In this document: positions 23,002-34,161 of the stretch, piece after piece
Layout: every line of letters starts with the position of its first letter
How positions within the stretch are numbered: position 1 is the stretch's first letter
From: Sorghum bicolor
Taxonomy: Eukaryota > Streptophyta > Magnoliopsida > Poales > Poaceae
DNA: 64,000 bases
NCBI RefSeq assembly: GCF_000003195.3
Contig: NC_012871.2
Location: 3,583,997 to 3,647,996 of the forward strand
Reading direction: 5' to 3'
Translations under genes and position numbers: made by a program
Notes under the pieces: generated by a model
The model's input: the letters and a program-made list of their open reading frames with translations, nothing else
What the model was told of the DNA's origin: nothing
Databases searched by the model: none

Positions 23002-24667
23002 GAGCATGTACAACCCACAGACAAGGGGTCGTCTACAAGTGTCTTGAACTTAGTGTACAGACAACTTAAAAGACAGGTTGTACAACCCATAGACAGGGAT
23101 CATCTATGAGCTATTTAATGCTTTACATGTGAATAAAATCAATCATGAATACTATTTTTGTATACCATTGTGTTGCTATTTGATAGATAATGAATCAACA
23201 CATCATCAATTTTCCAGGGCAACATACCTATGGATTTAGTGACAAACTTATGCATTCTAAAAATCATTTTGGGTTTAGGAGAAGGTATGTGAGCAAAAGG
23301 TTTACAATCACTGGAAAACAACAGAGGAGAAGAGCTGGCCAAACTTTCACCTACCACAAGTCCTTACGAGCTAATAATGAAACTAAACAAAAGTTTGATT
23401 TCTCTCATCCACATCTCTTATAACTGAATCAAGATCATTTAACCCCAACAATACCTAGCACTGAACGTAATGATGACTGATATTATCCTGAAGAACATAA
23501 ACTCTATGCCATTGTTAGAGAGTCTTTACTCAATTGCAATCATAAAGTCTCACTAAAATAACATAAACTAAGGGAAAATTGCATAGGGAAAAGGATTATG
23601 ATGCATCATCACAACCCCAACAATACAACAAGCTAACTTAGCTCAGTTGCTGAGAAACTTGGAAGCTTCACAGTGTTGGAGATACAGCAGTAAAGGGATT
23701 CTTTCTTGACAACTCCAAGCCAACCTATGTATGACATGCTATTGCGAAACAATATACACAAACCACTACTTTTGACTCTGTCTAGAAGCTCACCATGGCT
23801 TCCATGCAAAAAATACTAAATGGATTGTTAAACATAAAGCATGTCTTTCAACACAACTATTCCTAGCACATGGCAGTTCTTTTATAAACAATCAGTAATT
23901 CAGTAGTAGCTCTTGCTTACCTATATGCCATCGAGCAGAGGCACTAGGGAACTTGATGATATGCCTTCCAGATGATCAGTAACTAGGGAGTCCACTACTA
24001 CACAAGTTCAGATAGAAATATGAATACTGCCATCAGGTTGAAATGTCTTCCAAATGTGAACAATGCCATGAGGTTGAAATGCTGCCTTCTAGTTCAGATA
24101 CATTATTCCAAAATAAGATATCCTTATGATGAAGACATAATTTTTAAATATATTGCAGTAAAAAAGGGGAATTAATTGAGTGCTGTGTTATCTGAAACTT
24201 GCCATGGCAGAGACAGTCGTGAAGCCAGTCCAAAGCCATGGCATCCTTGTCATTTGCGGCCATGGGATCCTTACTGCCGCACCCATGGTATCTTGGTCAT
24301 CGTAGCCACCACGCCATTACATCACCGAATGCCATAGTACCCTTCCGCTGTCGGACCCGAAGAAGAAAGAGTACGACTGAAGAAGAAGAAGAAGAAGAAG
24401 AAGAAAGAAGAAGAAGAAGAAGAAGAAGTAGAAAAGAAGGTTCTCGCACGCCCAAACTGAACTGCGCGTGCGTGCACGGGGTCCGCGCGCACTCTAGTCG
24501 GCAACGGTGATCATACAACGGTGCTCGAGCTGTCAACTTAGCCTTGGGCCACGAGCTCTGCCCGTCGCCTCATGAGACGACGGAGGCTCCGTCTCCAAGC
24601 ATTGACGGGTTTTTTTTGCAAAACTGACATCATACAGACGAGGTCAAGAGACCCGTTGTACGTGCCC
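23002..24667. mobile_element. PIF/Harbinger-like element, insertion confirmed by paralogous empty site
   Basis: Left end GAGCATGTACAACCCACAG; right end GACCCGTTGTACGTGCCC, inverted partners. TAA flanks both sides (22999-23001, 24668-24670). The sister spacer near 42655-42675 reads AATTCCCTAACACCACGCATC with nothing inserted, which fixes the borders. The interior has no recognised transposase; near its right end is a GAA trinucleotide run (about 24379-24430) inside a 90-codon frame. Confidence 0.85.
24379..24430 (+). repeat. (GAA)n microsatellite
   Basis: Runs of GAA interrupted once by an extra A near the middle. It lies inside the PIF/Harbinger-like element and encodes Glu/Arg runs only by composition. 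Confidence 0.9.
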
Positions 24668-25798
24668 TAACACTACACATCTAATTAACTATATGTATAA
24701 AGGAATTCTAGCCAAGCCAACTTATGCTCGTATATGGATCCCATCTCTATTCTCTTATTAGCAACTCAAATGACGTATCCCTCTCTTTACTCTTCACCTC
24801 TATTTGAGCCTACGGACCTATTAGTATTTTGGGATAAATTAATATAGTAATCAACAAAGGGAGACACAGAAAATGGAATCACTGGTCTTTTTACTCACAT
24901 ATGTCGTGATGCACGATGATGTATATATGGTAGAAAATTCGCCATAATTGAGATCCCAAGAATAGGTCATTACTGCATAAAAGACTTTTAGAGGTCCTTC
25001 TAACTTTTTTAGAGTGATGTTGCATGGGAGATGGGTGAGTGACATAGAGGGTGGATCAATCGATGAATACATGATGATCTAGTGAGGATGCCTTACATGG
25101 GGGGCTGGTAAGATGATGGGCGGCTCTGAAAGTATGAATAAAGGGTAAGCTACTTCTTTCACCTTTAATTTAGTCCTAAAAATATGTATGTGTGTATAAA
25201 GAGAGAGTACAAGATGAGCAGTAGCGGACCTGACCAAATCTACTCCTTAATGCAGGATAGGTGATGGTCTAGGAGGAGTTAGCGACCTCCGTATGTGAGG
25301 GGCCGGTGAGATGATGTGTGTGTGAGAGAGAAAAAAGAATATAGAATGACCAATAGCAGACCTGACCAAATCTACTCCTCGTTGCATACAACAATATTCA
25401 AATCTCATTAGATCGTCATCAACATAAAGACAGATTGTGTCTTTCAAAAAAAAATTGATCAGATTGGGACCATTGGTGGGGCTGTTCCAGCATGTGTATT
25501 TGTGAGCAATTTACATGCAAGATCTCCATGTCTCTTTTCGCTGGCCGGATCCAAAGCAAGCAAAAAGTTTCTCGTCAGCTTGCGCTGCTGCTGTGCTGCA
25601 GCTGGACATCCTGCCACCTCGGCTATTGCAAATGGTGCAGAGAACCCTGCTTCCGTCCGTACAATGGGTGGTGACATGCACTCCAGTCCAAAAAAAAGGG
25701 AACACTCCAGCAAGCCTTAACGTTGACTAGCTTTGAAATGTCAGCTGTACACACATACTCCAGCATACTACACACTAGTACAGAGATAGAGAGAGTGA
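24668..25798. repeat. Spacer A, second part, paralogous to 42662-43960
   Basis: Matches along its whole length, for example CACTACACATCTAATTAAC against CACCACGCATCTAAGTAAC, and the block 25470-25690 (CTTGCGCTGCTGCTGTGC, GGACATCCTGCCACCT) against 43635-43880. Indels shift all frames between the copies, so it is not a conserved coding sequence. Confidence 0.7.
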
Positions 25799-26040
25799 GG
25801 ACTTGTTTAGTTCCAAATTTTTTTTGCAAAATAGGAATAGTAGCACTTTCGTTTGTATTTGATAAACATTGTCCAATCATAAACTAACTAGACTTAAAAG
25901 ATTCGTCTCGTCAATTCCGACCAAACTGTGCAATTAGTTTTTATTTTCATCTATATTTAATACTCCATGCATATGTCTAAAGATTTGATGTGACGGTAAT
26001 CTGAAAAATTTTGCAAATCTTTTTAGAACTAAACAAGGCC
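25799..26040. mobile_element. Tourist-like MITE (GGCCTTG family)
   Basis: Starts GGACTTGTTTAGTTCC and ends GAACTAAACAAGGCC followed by TTA. Contains TAGCACTTTCGTTTGTATTTG and AAAAGATTCGTCTCGTCAA. Confidence 0.8.
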
Positions 26041-26064
26041 TTAGCAAGTGCTTAGGCTTTTTTA

Positions 26065-26573
26065 GGCCTCGTTTAGTTCACCCCAAAACCTAAAAACTTT
26101 TTAAGGGCCTGTTTAGATCCCAAATCTTTACATCCCAAAACTTTTGGCTGTACATTCAAATAGGTGTTTAGATGCTTCCCAAATTTTTTGTCTGCAAGAC
26201 ACATGACACAGGTCCTTAAGCAAGTTTACACAGTTTTTGGGGCTCCAAGGTCCCAAATTCCAAATCTTTACTGCCAAGTTTTACAAGCCCTGTTTAGATC
26301 CATTTTTCCAAAAAGTGCTCATTTCTTCAAAAGTTTTGGCTGTTTGGCTGCATATAAACAGGCCCTAAGATTTTTCGTCACATCAAATCTTGCAACACAT
26401 GTATGGAACATTAAATGTGTAGATAAAAAAGATAACTAATTACATAGTTTACCTGTAATTCACGAGACGAATCTTATGAGTCCGGTTACAGATCATGGTT
26501 GGATAATAATTACCAAATAAAAATGAAAAGCTACAGTATCAAAAAAATTTCACCTCCCAAACTAAACAAGGCC
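26065..26573. mobile_element. Tourist-like MITE containing a second MITE
   Basis: Outer ends GGCCTCGTTTAGTTCACCCC and CTAAACAAGGCC with TTA on both sides (26062-26064, 26574-26576). The insertion at 26105-26365 lies 40 bp from its left end. Confidence 0.85.
26105..26365. mobile_element. Nested MITE with GGGCCTGTTTAGAT ends
   Basis: Ends GGGCCTGTTTAGATCCC and AAACAGGCCC; TAA on both sides (26102-26104, 26366-26368). The interior repeats CCCAAATCTTTAC-like words. It is younger than its host MITE. Confidence 0.85.
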
Positions 26574-26576
26574 TTA

Positions 26577-26777
26577 GTTGCGATTTTTTTTTAATTTTGG
26601 CTTTCGTTTGTATTTGATAATTATTATCTATTCATAGACTAACTAGACTTAAAAGATTCGTCTCACAAATTATAGGCAAACTGTGTTATTAATTATTTTT
26701 ATCTATATTTAATACTCCATGCATAAGATTTGATGTGACAAGAAATCTTAAATTTTTTCTCGAAACTAAACAAGGCC
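26577..26777. mobile_element. Tourist-like MITE (GGCCTTG family), degenerate left end
   Basis: Abuts the preceding MITE through a shared TTA (26574-26576) and ends AAACTAAACAAGGCC before TTA (26778-26780). The left end has lost the GGCCTTG tip. Confidence 0.7.
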
Positions 26778-26856
26778 TTAGTAAGCTGAAGCCTTTGATT
26801 AGTGTCCTACAAGTTGGTAAATTAAATGGGAAGCCACCCAACATCATCATACTAAT

Positions 26857-27956
26857 TGTCCGTGTTTTAACCCCAGGGTAACACCAACGAGTGAATTTGT
26901 GTGTGTTTTCTTTTCCGGATGGTGATGCAAGATGAACACAAAGATTTATCCTGATTCGGGCAAAAGAAGGCCCTACGTATAGCGGGCAGGGAGAGTTTGT
27001 ATTATCTTGCACCTAAATGCTTGTACAGGGGTGAATACAAGAGTGAATGAATGTGGATTCTAACTATGTGAAGCTAGGATGGCGAGATGAGGCGTATGCG
27101 GGTGTGATGTTCTATCTCTGCATCTAAGCCTTGGCGTCCCCTTTTATAGGTCAAGGGGTGGCACAAGGTTACATAATGTAGGGGCTAGAGTAGGCCTCGA
27201 TAGGGGCAGGGGCGCAAGTAAACTCGAGGCCTCTGTACCGGCGTGGGCTCGATGGGTCTTGTTACGGTGTACTTGGCGATGATGGCGCGTGCGTTTCCTG
27301 AGCTGATCCCCTGTATATCGCTTAGTAATTGGCCCGTATATATGCACGCTTAGTACGTCCTTGCAGTCGCTGTGTCGGGAGTTGTTGGAGCGCTGACTTG
27401 CCCTACTCAACCCTTCTCTAGATAGGATGTGGCGGCCTGGAGGGTCTGGCGGGTTAGGCGGCGTCCGTATATGGAAGCGGTGACTATTACGTCTCGAGGG
27501 GCCTTCTGAAGGGACATCACGCTGGTTGCAACGGTATACTTTTCTCCGAATTTCGAGATAAAGCCAGTGAAAAGCGAGATTTGACAGGAGTACGATCCAT
27601 CATCACGGCTGATGTGGCCATGGTGTTAGGTGGGAGCTTGTCAGTCGCATTAAAGGCTCTAAAAACCATACCAGTGACAGGTGGCGGGGGCACGCTTTTG
27701 CACTCGAGGCAGGTTGGTTCGCTCGACCCTGTTTACGTAATCGAGGGTCGTTCGGCCTCGAGTCTTAAGCGTTTGCTCGAGCTAGTTTCCGTCACCTAGG
27801 CTTGGGTCGATCGGTGTGTTTACTGGGGATCAAGTTGGGGCCGTGATCGGTACACGCCCCAATGGGGGTGTCGAGGTCTGCTCTGGGGTTAGCCCTTGGT
27901 TCTTTCTTTTTTGGGGATATCTATTTGGGTACCCCCCCTTATTGATATTCTCGACA
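26857..27956 (-). repeat. 3' LTR of the gypsy element
   Basis: 1100 bp; on the minus strand it starts TGTCGAGAATATC and ends ACACGGACA. A minus-strand TATAAAA box lies at 27142-27148 within CTATAAAAGGGGACGCC. It differs from the 5' LTR by scattered substitutions and small indels. Confidence 0.9.
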
Positions 27957-28099
27957 GTAGCCCTCGAGCCCGTGCTTGAGCACTGGTGGTCGAGTAGGGG
28001 TTCATTGGTGATCGAATTTCTTTAGGGGACACGCAAGCGTCCCCCGCGGGGTAGCCCATGAGGCCTCAGAGGAGTTAGTAGACTCCTTCGAGGGTTGTG

Positions 28100-28170
28100 T
28101 TGGTCTCTTCTTTCTTGGCGAGCCTATATATAATTAGGTTTGACTTTTCTCAACCCTCTTTTGTCGACGG
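28100..28170 (+). promoter_or_regulatory. Putative promoter facing the antisense ORF
   Basis: GCCTATATATAATTAGG around 28127-28143 is a strong TATA-like word on the plus strand, followed by CT-rich sequence. A second TATA-like word (CTCTATATATTC) lies at about 28857-28868, 170 bp before the ORF's first ATG. Confidence 0.4.
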
Positions 28171-29038
28171 GTGTCAGATCTTGCAGAGCCCCCGAGCCTC
28201 GTATACTCATGGCTTTGCTAGTCTCAACTTTCATCCCACGAGTCCTTTCAATCGGACATGAGGTGAGTAACGTGATGTTACCCTCGATTGGGCGAGCGTC
28301 GACGTCCTTTGTGAGGTGATGTCAAGAAATCCAAATGAGAACCCATGCCCTGTTCGATGGGGGTTGGTTGTCAGCCCTAAGGCGTTCTCATTGATGCCAG
28401 ACTTGCATGGGTGTGGATGCCAGTCCCGTTTAATAGGGTCTAGCGGCTCGATGCCTCCCTCCGTGGGGATTCCTTGCCCTCCTGCTTGTCTTAGCCTTGG
28501 ATACTCCCAGTGGGGTCTCAATGGTTTGATCTCGAGCTTTGCCTCGTGTTGGCCCCCTCTGGGTGTCCCTCACTCGGGTACTCGAGAGCGACTGTCAAAC
28601 CCTGGCTGAGGGCCAGTCTACACTCTCTCGAGGTTTTATCGATGGCCGGAGCCTAGCTTACCTTACGGTGGAAGGAGTTGTCGTGGTGGTTTGCCTTCTT
28701 GCCCGTTGGGTGTGCCTTTTTAGGAGGGTACCGTTGTAACATCAACCTACCCAGACAGAAACTGCAAACGTCTTGTCGCTGGAATCTCGGGACAATTAGG
28801 CGGCACATTTAAAGCGGAAAATTAACGTGATTGTCAGATCGGCTTGTTGCAGATAGCTCTATATATTCAAGGGTCTGTCTTGCTGCTCCCACTTCTGCCT
28901 TTTGTTGTTTCCTTCATTCCTTCTCCTTCTGCCTTTCTATGTGCAAGAGGAAGACAAAGCCTAGAGAGAGAGAGAAAGAGCGAGACATAGTCTAGAGCTT
29001 TCCCTAGCTGTCTCACTGTCAAGTTAGTCCTAGCCGCC

Positions 29039-29911
29039 ATGCCTGTGACGTTGTTAGCCGCCAACGACAGGTGCTCATCGATTGTGATGGAGTGCCAGCT
29101 ACGTGATCTGGTGGGTGAGGGGCTTGAGAAGGAGAGGACATGCTCCCAGGCTCTAGCCGATGATGTCGACTGGCTGAAGAAGGTGTTGCAGGAGAAGGAG
29201 GAGGTCATTGCCTTGTTAGGGAAGCTGATCGAGGACCTGTGGGTCGTGAAGATAGAGATGGCTCGCTTCTACAAGAAGATCGAGAAGGAGAACACTGACT
29301 TGGTTGGCGAGAATATGACCCTCCATGAGCATATCCGCGTTATGTGCCTACTCCTTATACTTGTTTTTCCGACGCATTCGTTTTTGGTAACTAACTTTTG
29401 CGCTGGTTTTTCAGAGCTTAAGGACGATCTGCTCGGAGCCCGGACCACCTCCTAGACCCTCAAGACTGACTTCAAGGGGGAGGTTGTGTTGACCGGGTGA
29501 CTCAGGTCCGTGATCAACGACCTTTTCGCCTCTTGGGAGCTCGAGCCTATAAATGAGGCTAGAGAAGCAGCTCAGGGCGATGCCCTTGTCGATCAGTTGT
29601 GCTACCTAAGCGCAACCATGAGGGACCGGGTTCGGGACGCCCTCTATATCAGCGTGAAGCGAGCCATGGCAGTCGCCTGCTCCGGCTTCTCCTATGACAT
29701 GGAGGTGCTGTCTCACGGCTTCGTCTATGACATCACCAAGACCGACGCTGAAAACGAGGAGAGGCTCTGTGCCCTAATCGACGATGCTGAGGGACCGGGT
29801 GAAAGGTTGGCGACGTTGTTCGAGCCAGAGGTGCTTCCCCCAGAGGCCGGTGCGGATGGTGATGAAGGAGGTGAGGATGGAGAGGGCGGTGATGGCGACC
29901 AAGGCCTGTGA
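29039..29911 (+). pseudogene. Antisense coiled-coil ORF of the gypsy element, two in-frame stops
   Basis: It lies opposite to gag-pol, between integrase and the 3' LTR. The first part (29039-29455) is rich in Lys/Glu/Leu heptads (LKKVLQEKEEVIALLGKLIE, then EMARFYKKIEKENTDLV) and predicts a coiled coil. The second part (29510-29911) continues in the same frame after TAG (29453-29455) and TGA (29498-29500) and ends in an acidic Gly/Asp/Glu tail. A likely intron removes about 29338-29413 (GTTATG donor, TTTTTCAG acceptor). Plus-strand TATA motifs lie at 28129-28136 and 28860-28867. Antisense ORFs of this kind are known in Tat-lineage retrotransposons such as Grande; their role is unknown. Confidence 0.6.
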
Positions 29912-30439
29912 GCCTCATCTGGGTACCTAGACCCAATGTAATAAGTTAGTTCTTGCTACTTGATGACACTATGGTCTAAACGGCCTTGAGATTTATGTAA
30001 ATATTTGATGCTTTTTTATGCTCGAGCTTTCTTTGTTCCCTTACTGAGTTTTTATTCCTTGGTTAAGTTTCTAAAATGAGCTCGATTGCCTCGAGGGTGG
30101 GGGAGCGAGTAGAGTTACCATAGCACAGAGGCGTAGGGATCCTTAGGCTCGACGTCATTTGACCCTTAAGGGGCTCGAGATGTTTTCTACTTAACCGTGC
30201 ATAACTTTTTAGGTCGTAAGAGGAAAAAGATAGCGTTGAGCTTTTGCAAAAACATTCAAGTTTTTTAAGAGCCTAGGGGGTTCCCCCCTATTAGCCCCCG
30301 AGGGAGTTTCGACTATGATGGGGTATAGTCGAGACTTACTTTATTGTCGAGACTTGGAATAACAATATATATTGTCGAAAATATTTTCATTCATTCGAGA
30401 TGTCCCAAGGGTACAAAATGCATGGAAAGTACAAAGCTT

Positions 30440-31670
30440 CGAGGCTCTAGGGGTAGAAGCGATGTAGTTGTTCAATGTTCCAAAGCATTGGTGAAGACCG
30501 TGCCTTTCTCGTCCGCCAGCTTGTATGTTCCTAGCTTTAGGACTTCAGCTACCACGTACGGGCCTTCCCAAGGTGGGTCAGCTTGTGGCATCCTTGATTG
30601 CTTTGCCATCGACGTAGGACGAGGTCGCCGACGTGTAGGTCCCTCTTGCGTACGTGCTTGTCGTGGTAGCGTCGAAGCTTTTGCTGGTATCTCATCAAGT
30701 TGAGGAGGGCCATGTCCCAAGCTTCTTCAAGCTGGTCGACTGTGTTCTCTCATGTCTCCTTGTTAGACTACTCGTTGAATGCCTTGATTCGAGGAGATCC
30801 ATACTTGAGGTCTGTGGATAAAATAGCCTCAGAGCCTTAGACCATGAAGAATGGAGTGAATTTTGTAGCTCAACTGGGCACCGTCCTTAAGCTCCATAGG
30901 ACTGAGGACAGCTCCTCGATCCACTTCTTGCTGAATTTTTTCAGTCGGTTTTAGATTATAGGTTTGAGGCCTTGCAAGATCATGCCATTGGCACGCTCGA
31001 CTTTGCTATTAGTTCGAGAATGGGCGATTGTGGTTCAGTTCACACGGATGTGATGACGGTCGTAGAAGTCTAGGAACTTCTTGCTCGTGAACTGTGTGTC
31101 GTTGTCGGTGATGATGGCGTTGGGCACCCCAAATCGATGGATTATGTCAGTGAAGAATAGGATGACCTGCTCGGAGCAGATGTTGATGATGGGTCGAGCC
31201 TCAATCCACTTGGAAAACTTGTTGATGGCCACCAGCAAATGCGTGTATCCCCTTGCCGTTCTTTGGAGGGGCCTCACGAGGTCGAGGCCCCAGACCGTAA
31301 ATGGCCAGGTGATGGGATCATCTGTAGAGCATGGGCCAGGTGGTGAGTCTGTTTGGCATAGAACTGAGACTCGTGGCATGAGCGGACAAGCTCGATGGCA
31401 TCAGTGACGACAATTGGCCAGTAGAAGCCTTGTTGGAAGGCGTTGCCAACAAGGGTCCTAGGAGCCACATGGTGGCCACAAGCCCCCGAGTGTAAATCCT
31501 TGAAGAGCTTTCGACCTTCTTCCATGGTGATGCAGCATTGTAGGACTCCTATCGGGCTCCGCCGGTACAATTCCTTGTCGTTGTCGTAGATTACGTAAGA
31601 CTTGGCCCGTCGAGTGATATAGCGTGGTTCTGTTCGGTCTTCTGGGAGCTCCAATCAAATCAAGCAATCA
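30440..31670 (-). pseudogene. Integrase remnant of the gypsy element
   Basis: In order on the minus strand: a linker ELPEDRTEPRYITRRAKSY; an HHCC zinc-binding module including HSGACGHHVAPRTLVGNAF and ending in a damaged second half (SCHESQFYAKQT in place of the usual CxxC); the DDE core with WGLDLVRPL, IITDNDTQFTSKKFL and the glutamate-bearing KVERANG; and a C-terminal tail with DPPWEGPYVVAEVLKLGTY. An in-frame stop follows HHIRVN, and frameshifts separate the tail. It encodes DNA integration of the cDNA in intact relatives and is dead here. Confidence 0.85.
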
Positions 31671-31699
31671 AGAAAAGGGGTACGCCAATCGAATGGTCA

Positions 31700-32868
31700 G
31701 CTTGGTCATCGAGACGATTGCTCGACCTCCATCACCTCTATAGCCGCTAGAAGGGCCTCGACCACGTCCGCAGGCTCACGCGATCTGTCGAAAGACTTCT
31801 TCATCCTAGCCTTGAGCCCCACCGCCATGCAGGGGAGCTTGGTCTAGCTTGAGAGCTTGCTCTAACTAGTTCAGTAGCTCCCGATCCTCGTCAAGCTTGG
31901 CTTTTAGCTCTCGCAGTTGCACGAGCTGTGCGGTCTTGTCATCCTGAGGAAGAGGTGAGTCCGGTCGTCCCTCCTATCTAGGAGTCCAAAGGTCTCCTCC
32001 TGCTGCTGGTGTGGCAGCAGTGGTGTTGTTGTCGTTGTCGTCGGTGGTGTCATCCTCTAAGGCCATGGCTCCATCCATGACGTTGAACCACTCCCTAGTG
32101 GGGTCGTAGCTGTCGGACTCGGAGTTGGGATCAGGCTCTAGGGCGGTGTAAAAGTATCCTCGCCACTCCTCTGCTAACTGCTGCCTCAACGTGGTGAGGG
32201 TGTATCGTCCTGGTCCAAGAGCTCGAGGCCTGCGTATTTGCGGGAAGCTCAAGTTCTCAGTCAGTGACGCGGTTTCCCTCAACATTGTGGCATCACACGG
32301 GAGGGCTAGTGGCTGCTCCGTGCGTGCACTAGCGTCAGGATGGATCATCACAGAGCAGGTTGTCGTGGCGTCGTCGAGGCCGAACGGAAGCAGACGTCGG
32401 CCTGCGACAGCCCGTGCGGTAGTAGAGCGGACGGTGGTGAGGTTGCGTGATTTCTTGCCATGGAGCTGGGCTCTTTCGACGCCACAAAGCAGCGATCACC
32501 ACTATGGCTGGTCGGCTCGCACACCACCCCAGGATGCGGACTTGTCAGACCTCTAACGAGAGGGTCCTACTGGTCCGCTCGGGGCAGCGGCCGTGCGGTG
32601 GCCGTGCGGTGATGATGACGGTGCTGATCGCGCCTCCTCTTGGGCGAGGAGGCGTGATGATGAGGTCGACTCGTGCCCCTTCCTGAGCATGAGGGCACAA
32701 TGCGGGCTCCGCCCTGTCCTCTTACAAAGAGCAGGATCATGTCGTAGCCGAAACCGGTGGACATGGACTCGAGGCTCCGAAACCAGATCAGCGCGGAGCG
32801 TGGAATCAGCAAAACAGAGGTGGCCATCCAAAAAAAAGGTGGAAAATCATTAGTAAAACACACAGGAC
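31700..32868 (-). pseudogene. gag N-terminal remnant of the gypsy element
   Basis: The minus strand has a 125-residue frame (32351-31974) with an acidic stretch (DPNSESDSYDPTREWF, then DDTTDDNDNNTT), followed in broken frames by a heptad-like region LRELKAKLDEDRELL (about 31910-31870). This is typical of the leader and N-terminal part of plant gypsy gag. It passes directly into pre-integrase sequence near 31700, marking the deletion junction. No CCHC knuckle was seen. Confidence 0.5.
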
Positions 32869-32886
32869 CCTAGCTAGTGCGCCAAC
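32869..32886 (-). other. Putative primer-binding site
   Basis: Directly after the 5' LTR the minus strand reads GTTGGCGCACTAGCTAGG. TTGGCGC is similar to primer-binding sites of related grass gypsy elements. The tRNA was not identified. Confidence 0.45.
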
Positions 32887-33991
32887 TGTCGGTGTTTTAA
32901 CCCTGGGGGTAACACCAACGAGTGAATTTGTGTGTGTGTTTCCCTTTCTGGATGGTGATGCAAGATGAACACAAAGATTTATCCTGGTTCGGGCAAGAGA
33001 AGGGCCTATATCTAGCAGCGGAGAGAGAGTTTGTATTATCTTGCACCTAAGTGCTTGTACAGGAGTGAATACAAGAGTGAATGAATGTGGATTCTAACTA
33101 TGTGAAGCTAGGATGGCGAGATGAGGCGTATGCGGGTGTGATGTTCTATCTCTGTATCTAAGCCTTGGCGTCCCCTTTTATAGGTCAAGGGGTAGCACAA
33201 GGTTACATAATGTAGGGGCTAGAGTAGGCCTCGATAGAGGCATGGACGCAAGTCAACTCGAGGCCTCCGTACCGACGTGGGCTCGACGGGTCTTGTTACG
33301 GTGTACTTGGTGATGATGGCGCGTACGTTTCCTAAGCTGATCCCTGTATATCACTCGGTAATTGGCCCATATATACGCATGCCTGTACGTCCTTGCAGTC
33401 GCTGTGTCGGGAGTTATTAGGACGCTGACTTGCCCTGCTCAACCCTTCTCTCGAAAGGATGTGCCTGTCTCGAGGGTCTGGTGGGTTAGGCGGCATCCGT
33501 ATATGGAAGCGCTAACTATTACGTCTCGAGGGGCCTTGTAACGGGACATCACGCAGGTTGCAACGGTACTAGCCTGTACTTTTCTATGAATTTCGGGATA
33601 AAGCTGGTGAAAAGCGAGATTTGACATGAGTACGATCCATCATCATGGCTACTGTGGCCATGGTGTTAGGTGGGAGCTTGTCAATCGCATTAAATGCTCT
33701 AAAAACCGTAACAGTGACACGCGGAGGGGCACGCTTTTGCGCTCAAGGCAGCTTGGTTCGCTCAACCCTATTTCCGTAATCAAGGGTCGTTCGGCCTCAA
33801 GTCTTAAGCGTTTGCTCGAGCTAGTTTCCGTCACCGAGGCTTGGGTCGATCGATGTGTTTACTGGGGGTCTATTGGGGCCGCGATCGGTACACGCCCTAG
33901 TGGGGGTGTCGAGGCCTGCTGTGGGGTTATCTCTTGGTTCTTTCTTTTTGGGAGATATCTATTTGGGTACCCCTTATTCATATCCTTGACA
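32887..33991 (-). repeat. 5' LTR of the gypsy element
   Basis: 1105 bp; on the minus strand it starts TGTCAAGGATATG and ends ACACCGACA. The minus-strand TATAAAA box lies at 33176-33182 and would drive the genomic transcript toward lower coordinates. Confidence 0.9.
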
Positions 33992-33996
33992 CTATT

Positions 33997-34161
33997 AGTG
34001 TACAATATCAAGTTACGCTCGTAGGCATGCACATCATGTGAACAACCATTGAAAAGGCAACATCACTGACTGAGGGGCAGTGAGCTGTGAGCCTCAGCTC
34101 AAACAAGCAACAGATCGAGGAGCAGATACACACGCTCATAGATCCTCACCAACCGAGCTAG
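33997..34161 (-). other. ZF2 3' flank
   Basis: GCATGCACATCATGTGAAC, CATCACTGACTG and GGCAGTGAGC...GCCTCAGCTCAAACAAGCAAC match the ZF3 3' flank at 44090-44230. It was separated from spacer A by the gypsy insertion. Confidence 0.6.

Larger units (their letters stand above)
26857..33991 (-). mobile_element. Ty3/gypsy LTR retrotransposon, internally deleted, with antisense ORF
   Basis: Two similar LTRs in direct orientation enclose 4.9 kb. The element reads on the minus strand: 5' LTR (32887-33991), primer-binding site, gag N-terminal remnant, integrase remnant, antisense ORF, 3' LTR (26857-27956). A 5-bp duplication CTAAT/CTATT with one mismatch flanks it (26852-26856, 33992-33996). Gag C-terminus, protease, reverse transcriptase and RNase H are missing, so it cannot move by itself. 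The extra antisense ORF between pol and the 3' LTR points to the Tat-type lineage (as in Grande); this is inference. It is inserted 3' of the ZF2 pseudogene. Confidence 0.9.
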
